From Charina bottae (lineage: Eukaryota; Chordata; Lepidosauria; Squamata; Charinaidae), in assembly GCA_023362775.1 (NCBI GenBank), contig JALMGJ010000008.1, positions 24,194,501-24,258,500 of the forward strand: 64,000 nucleotides of DNA, in the 5' to 3' direction. The position numbers were made by a program, and so were the translations under genes. Positions 44,199 through 64,000 of the stretch are shown here, in pieces. Within the stretch, counting starts at the first letter, position 1. Each line of letters opens with the position of its first letter. A model generated the notes under the pieces. That model did no database searches and was not told the origin of the DNA. It was given only the letters and a program-made list of their open reading frames with translations.

Positions 44199-45159
44199 AA
44201 ATGGTTAAAATATCAAACCTGAATTACAGGACATATAGTGTCCTGTAGCCATTAAGGGGAGGGGTGAAATCACATAAAACCTTACATGGGGCATGACATA
44301 ATGTAACATCTGTATCTCTCCCTCTCTCTCTAGAGAGCTTAAGGGAAAGTGGACTGTATATACCATTCTGATAGATTCTTAAGAAGTTAATGTCATACAA
44401 GATAAAAAATAAACAGCTAGGAAAGGTGGGACCCAAGCCATCCCAACTGAGTCCAGCAAGATGAGGCTATGCAATCTGGCAAAATACCAGTCTTGTTTTA
44501 GTGAGTCTGAAAATATTTAATGAAGACCATGAGAAATAATGCTGATTAGATCATTTATATCTACAAACTATGCTGTCATAGGTAGCATTTGAGTATATGG
44601 ATATGCTACTGGAAAAGTAAAAGTATAGTTCTAAAACTACGGGTTGGATCTGGAAAAAGATTTTCCTGCCTGTCCACAAGAAAGAGAATATAATGCTCTT
44701 TTATGCAAATTCTCTTTTGTGTATTTCTTGTGATCGCAAAAAACTGCTTCAGAGGACTGGGGGGAAATTTGAGAAAGCTGGCTAATAGGGGCTGTAAGAA
44801 TTACTAAATATTGTTTGTCTACTATGAAATGAAGGTTCACAGGCTTCTTATTATATACCAAAAATGTAAGTATTGTTTTGGGTTACAAACAGAAAATAGG
44901 GTATTAAACCCAAGCTTCTTAAACTATTGCAAGTAACTTTGATACTGCAGAAGGAATGAGACTTTTGATGTACAACTTACAGCTTAAGTTTTCTTTAGTG
45001 GATTACACAGAAACCTCTGTAATTTGTTACAAAACATATTTAATTTCTCCTGTTCCCCCACATCAGAAAGCAAGAAAATGTTCCATTTTTAGCAGTCCTT
45101 TAGAATGAATTTTAGGATCTATCATTCCCATTTATTTTAGGAAACAAATATTATTTCAA

Positions 45160-45385
45160 TTTTTTATTTCATTCTAACAGCTTACAAAAATTCAGTGTAC
45201 TAAATATTTGTGCAAAACTACATACAAGAGCTTGTTCAATGCATTCTTTGCAAACAGGCTCAAGTAGTATTCCATTCTATCAAATTCAGCACAATTTCAT
45301 TTGTCTCACTGCATTATGAAACAATTAGATACTTTATCATAAGTTTATTTTCTCTCTTTATAAGCATTTCGTGGAAGTCATAAAT
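45160..45385 (-). other. LARP7: LARP7 3' UTR, extent uncertain, with candidate polyadenylation signals
   Basis: Minus-strand AATAAA hexamers lie at 45344-45349, 45163-45168 and (outside this span) 45131-45136. The first is only about 40 bases after the stop codon, so the longer forms are as likely. Inference from hexamers only. Confidence 0.4.
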
Positions 45386-60436
<15,051 letters not shown>

Positions 60437-60696
60437 CTATAGCAAAAAAGTAACAACAGACATAAAGCTATATCTCCATATACAGTATGTATACACACAA
60501 AACACACCAACTTTGAATGCACATTTATGCATCAACCATTATACTAATATTTTATGATTAAACAAGCAATTAACTGATATGCAAACCCAGAAGTGTCATG
60601 AATAAATATGACATCTATTGTTTATAACCAATTTTAGCAGAGAAATACATTCATACACATACATAGTACCAAAGACAAATTTATATAATCTTAAAC

Positions 60697-60864
60697 CAGA
60701 GCTTTCCAATCTCCCGCCGTTGGCGACACACCAACGGTGGCAGCGGCGGCGGTGCGCGCAGGGGCATGCACAGAGGCGGTGCCGCTTCCGGGTTGTGTGG
60801 CGACACACCAAACTGTGTGTTGCGACACACTAAAGTGTCACGAAACACAGTTTGGAAAGCTGTG
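60697..60864 (+). mobile_element. hAT-type nonautonomous element (GAGCTTTCCAAA family), short
   Basis: 168 bp, ends CAGAGCTTTCCAA and TTTGGAAAGCTGTG, flanks TCTTAAAC and CCTTAAAC (seven of eight match). Contains TGTGGCGACACACC and GTTGCGACACAC subterminal palindromes. Confidence 0.87.
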
Positions 60865-62003
60865 CCTTAAACAATTACCTGGGGAATACAAAACCATACT
60901 AAAGGACTGAAGAAGAAAAATTACTTTATCCATTATCCATTAAATACTATAAATGTTTGAAGGAATGCTCAGTAGTGGCAGTAGTGGCTTGCGATTTTTG
61001 TATTTCACCAAACAAGTAATCTTTTGTTCTATGCACAGAAAAACCCAAATATGAAGTTGAGAATCATCTTTATTAGTTCAACCAAATGCCATAAAAAAGT
61101 ATGCAAGCTTAATTGTTTCTCCAGAAACTATAATATTTTTAGATGCAGAAGAAATTATCCTACTTCCCCACACTGTCCTATAAATGGACACTGATGAACT
61201 ATAATACAATCTATAATCTATAAAATGTGCTTGGCTGGAGGGTTCTACCTGAAGGTCTGCTAGAATGAGTTGCAGTTTCTCATTCAGGAATAGAACTGTG
61301 GACTTCCGGTGGGGACATGGCGGACTGAGCAGCTGTGCCCATGGGCTTAGTGGGCGGAGCTGACAACGCAGCAATTTTTTTTGGACTCAGGCAGGTTTTC
61401 CTGAAGCCCAGAAACGTTATCTGGATAAAGGAGAACACCTGGAATCATCCCATCTGTCCTCTGGACAGCTGCTTTCAGACAGAATATCGCAAATAGCGTT
61501 TTGCGTTTGACTGGTAAGAGCTAGCTGAGAGGTGGGGCTGTCATCATTTTCCAAGCCACGCTTTAGCCTTAAAGGGACTCTAAGACCGGCCACCCCATTT
61601 CTAAATCACTAAATTTATGGAGTTTTTTAAGTATGCATACCCTAAGAGAGGCTTTCTACTTCGAGGAGAAGCTGGCTCACTCGGTGCTTACCGTTATTTT
61701 TGGGATTACTATTTTTAAAAAATTCTTTTTTAAGTTTTGGACTTTGTTTTCCTTCCAAATATAAAGGAGGATTGAGAGTAAACAATTGTCTTCTTGTTAT
61801 TTTTGTACTAAATTTGAAGATATTAGCATTTTCCTACACGTTGGATCGGCTGATTTGAACCTTTAGCTTTCTGTTTCTATTTTCCCTTGTGAACTGTCTG
61901 CCTATCTCACTCTTGCTTGTGTAAATATATTCTGGAACTTTTCCATATCTTCGACTTTTGCTAGTTAAGCTCTTAGGGGGCGTTATAATCTACTGCATGA
62001 AAC

Positions 62004-62480
62004 ATGGAGGATTTTAAACAGATTTTCTCTGACTTCCACCAAGCTTTTATGCAAGCTATTCAGGACATTGCGGAAAATATGAGATCTAAAATGTGCCATC
62101 AGGTTGGGGATGTGGTGGATGAAATCGAGGAATTCAACAGTGATAGAAATGTTTCTTCTAAGAGTGAGATTGGGATTTCTATTGAGATGCTGGATGAAGA
62201 TCAGATAGTGGAGTTGGAGAAATTTAAGGGAGAGAGAGATCTGCAAGCAGTAAGTGAAGTTGACTTTCTGGTGGAATGCCATGAAAAAGGGGTCATTATG
62301 TGTGGGAGATTTTTTGAAGAGAAACTGGAATTTTTGAGGGGGAAGTTGGGCCGTTTGATTTTTTTCAAGAGAAAAGCTCCGTACACATTGTTTGTTGTTG
62401 TTGTTCAGTCGTTTAGTTGTGTCCGACTCTTCGTGACCTCATGGACCATAAATGCTCCGGTTTATTTTGAAGTGGGATAA
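62004..62480 (+). pseudogene. L1 ORF1 N-terminal fragment
   Basis: MEDFKQIFSDFHQAFMQAIQ opens an acidic, helical N-terminal region as in L1 ORF1p, the RNA-binding chaperone of L1. From about 62394 the frame runs into a BovB/SINE-type tail fragment, so the RRM and C-terminal domain are lost. Confidence 0.65.
62394..62454 (-). repeat. BovB-type 3' tail fragment inside the L1 derivative
   Basis: TTGTTGTTGTTCAGTCG, GTGTCCGACTCTTCGTGACC and TCATGGACC match the 3' end of the BovB at 50918 (GTTCAGTCGCTTCCGACTC, TTCATGACTTCATGGACC). Confidence 0.75.
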
Positions 62481-62963
62481 GGGTTAAAGAATGTTTATCT
62501 GAATTGCTTTAAGGGTTCGACTAATGTTATTTGCTTTTAAGGATTTGGATTAAGATTATTAGGGTATAAAAAAATGTTTATTTGGATGGTTTTAAGGATT
62601 TGATTTAAGGCCACTGTTTTAATGTTTTGTTTGGTTAAACTGTTTTGTTAAAAGGAATAGAACTGTGAAAGACAAAAAAAAAGCTAAGCTGTAAAAGGCC
62701 AGAGGAGACAACAGCTGCAGCAAACATTAACAATTCAGTGGATGAAAATAAGGTAGAAGAATTAAACAAGGCCAAAAATTTCACAGAATACCTCTATAAA
62801 AGCTAAGCCAGATTTTTTTAACATATATGCAACTGCACTAAGGAAGCAACAAGTGAAATATATTTGTACTACATTCTCAGTAGTAACATAATGAGCAGAA
62901 GGAAGGCTTCAGGTTTAAATTTTGAAACTAACCTAAGAGAACTAACTGGGAAATAGTTAAGAT

Positions 62964-63272
62964 CAGGGTTTCTCAACCAGGGTTCTGTAGAACCCTAGGG
63001 TTCCGCGAGAGGTCACTAGGGGTTCCCTGGGAGATCACAATTTATTAAAAAACTTATTTCAAATTCAGGCAACTTCATATTAAAAAGGTGAGTTTCATTC
63101 TTTATTTTTTGTTTAAGAACACTGTTCATGCATATATACAGGCCTACACATGAAACAAATATAATAATTTTGTAACTTCTGGCCTATATTTGAGCCTGAA
63201 TGTGCAGGGGTTCCCCGAGGCTAGAAAAATATTTCAAGGATTCCTCCAGGGTCAAGGGGTTGAGAAAGGCTG
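62964..63272 (+). mobile_element. hAT-type nonautonomous element (CAGGGTTTCTCAACCAGGG family)
   Basis: 309 bp, perfect 8 bp duplication GTTAAGAT (62956-62963, 63273-63280). Sister of 48015-48276 with an extra segment near 63035-63085. Confidence 0.9.
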
Positions 63273-63413
63273 GTTAAGATAAAAACAATTGATTCATTAA
63301 GGAAGTGAACTGACTTAGTGGGATATACTCAAAAAAAAATTAATTAAGTACTGAAGAAAAACATGAATATCTAATCTAGATATCCATAATTCTGTTTTAG
63401 AGAAACTCTAAAT

Positions 63414-63631
63414 CAGAGCTTTCCAAACTGTGTGTCGCGACACAAAAGTGTGTCGCCACACACAGCGTGGTGTGTCGCCACACCACCCGGAAGCGGCGGC
63501 GCCGCACGCCCCTCCGCGTCGCCACCGTGCGCACGCGCCGTTGCCGTATGCCCCCCCGCGCCATCGGCGTGCACACGCGCCACCGCACGCCCCCCGCGCC
63601 GTCGCCAGCGGCAGCACTTTGGAAAGCCCTG
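63414..63631 (+). mobile_element. hAT-type nonautonomous element (GAGCTTTCCAAA family), GC-rich core
   Basis: Ends CAGAGCTTTCCAAACTGTG and CTTTGGAAAGCCCTG, perfect 8 bp duplication CTCTAAAT (63406-63413, 63632-63639). The core of CGCACGCCCC and GCACGCGCC units resembles, inverted, that of 5681-5988. Confidence 0.9.
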
Positions 63632-63968
63632 CTCTAAATATTCAGTTCAATTAAAAATAAACTGCTGATCTGTGTATCTCAAACATATATTCTAACCCAA
63701 CTAGTGAATTATAAGGGGAAAAAGTGATTGTACTAGAAAAAATTGGAAACAGAATGTAAGTGATAAGATAAAAACGACAAAAATATTTTATATATTTATA
63801 TATTTTAAAAATTATATATATTTTAAATCCACATTTGGTAAAACAGATCTGATGAAACTCTGGGATTGGTAGGCAAAACCAGCAAAATGTGTATGTTATG
63901 AAGCTGATATTTCCACAGTTAGTATTAATTGCAGCTTAAGGTTTACATAAGCTAATTAAAGTTACAAT

Positions 63969-64000
63969 GGCAGGGGCGTGGTGGCTCAGTGGGTAAGACG
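63969..64000 (+). repeat. Sauria SINE head, cut by the window edge
   Basis: GGGGCGTGGTGGCTCAGTGG and GTAAGACG match the tRNA-like start (box A TGGCTCAGTGGGTA) of the copy at 49795. Confidence 0.88.

Larger units (their letters stand above)
42401..45159. other. Intergenic, palindrome and SINE fragment only
   Basis: AT-rich DNA downstream of LARP7. Apart from the SINE at 43246 and the inverted-repeat cluster at 43691-44247 nothing is recognised. Confidence 0.55.
61301..62652 (+). mobile_element. L1-derived element: full 5' UTR, start of ORF1, large internal deletion
   Basis: Perfect 15 bp duplication AGGAATAGAACTGTG (61286-61300, 62653-62667). It begins GACTTCCGGTGGGGACATGG, a typical L1 5' start, and runs through about 700 bp of 5' UTR to an ORF1 Met at 62004. 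Most of L1 is absent and the 3' part (62480-62652) is a TTAAGG-rich AT sequence. In the LARP7 intron upstream of RRM1. Confidence 0.75.

Noticed and set aside
60437..64000. Upstream LARP7 exons with the La motif
   Set aside because: Scanned the minus strand for the end of the La motif exon (the segment leading into the ELLPKN exon) and found only repeats and AT-rich intron, so it must lie beyond the window.

Overview
This is a stretch of vertebrate nuclear genome, most likely from a squamate reptile (lizard or snake). The reasons are a gene with small exons and canonical splice sites, tRNA-derived SINEs of the Sauria type alongside a BovB/RTE LINE, L1 and CR1/L2 remnants, several hAT families, and low-copy Gypsy (chromovirus) and Copia LTR retrotransposons together in one locus. 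No bacterial or organellar content was seen.

The one host gene I can support is LARP7, on the minus strand. Nine consecutive coding exons run from 60436 down to the stop codon at 45386. They encode RRM1, a basic linker and the C-terminal xRRM, with intact reading frame and GT/AG junctions throughout (1389 bp including stop). The La-motif exons are not in the window and should lie beyond 64000. The introns are loaded with repeats: a 1.8 kb BovB, Sauria SINE, hAT elements, foldback MITEs, an L2-like LINE tail, a solo LTR and an L1 derivative. A CpG-rich block at about 9950-11300 looks like a promoter. From the LARP7-ANK2 order known in other vertebrates it may be an ANK2 5' exon or promoter on the minus strand, but I saw no diagnostic coding sequence.

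Everything else is mobile DNA. In order: CORE-SINE, Sauria SINE and solo LTR with hAT (0.5-3.1 kb); an RTE-clade LINE split by a hAT element (4.86-7.73 kb); foldback MITE (13.1 kb); a Gypsy chromovirus with an intact integrase-chromodomain ORF (14.84-18.16 kb); a recent tandem duplication carrying a Penelope-like foldback with hammerhead-like cores (19.6-20.7 kb); a 2.4 kb hAT-ended element with a 1 kb-armed palindrome and five copies of a promoter-like 39 bp repeat (23.28-25.69 kb); and a nested block at 26.2-40.1 kb in which an L1 sits inside a Copia element, which sits inside one LTR of a minus-strand retrovirus-like element. Further CR1, SINE and solo LTR fragments lie at 40.7-43.4 kb.

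Most insertion boundaries were fixed by target-site duplications read directly from the sequence, so the relative order of many insertions can be worked out. No long-range computation was available. Percent identities are given only where differences could be counted by eye.
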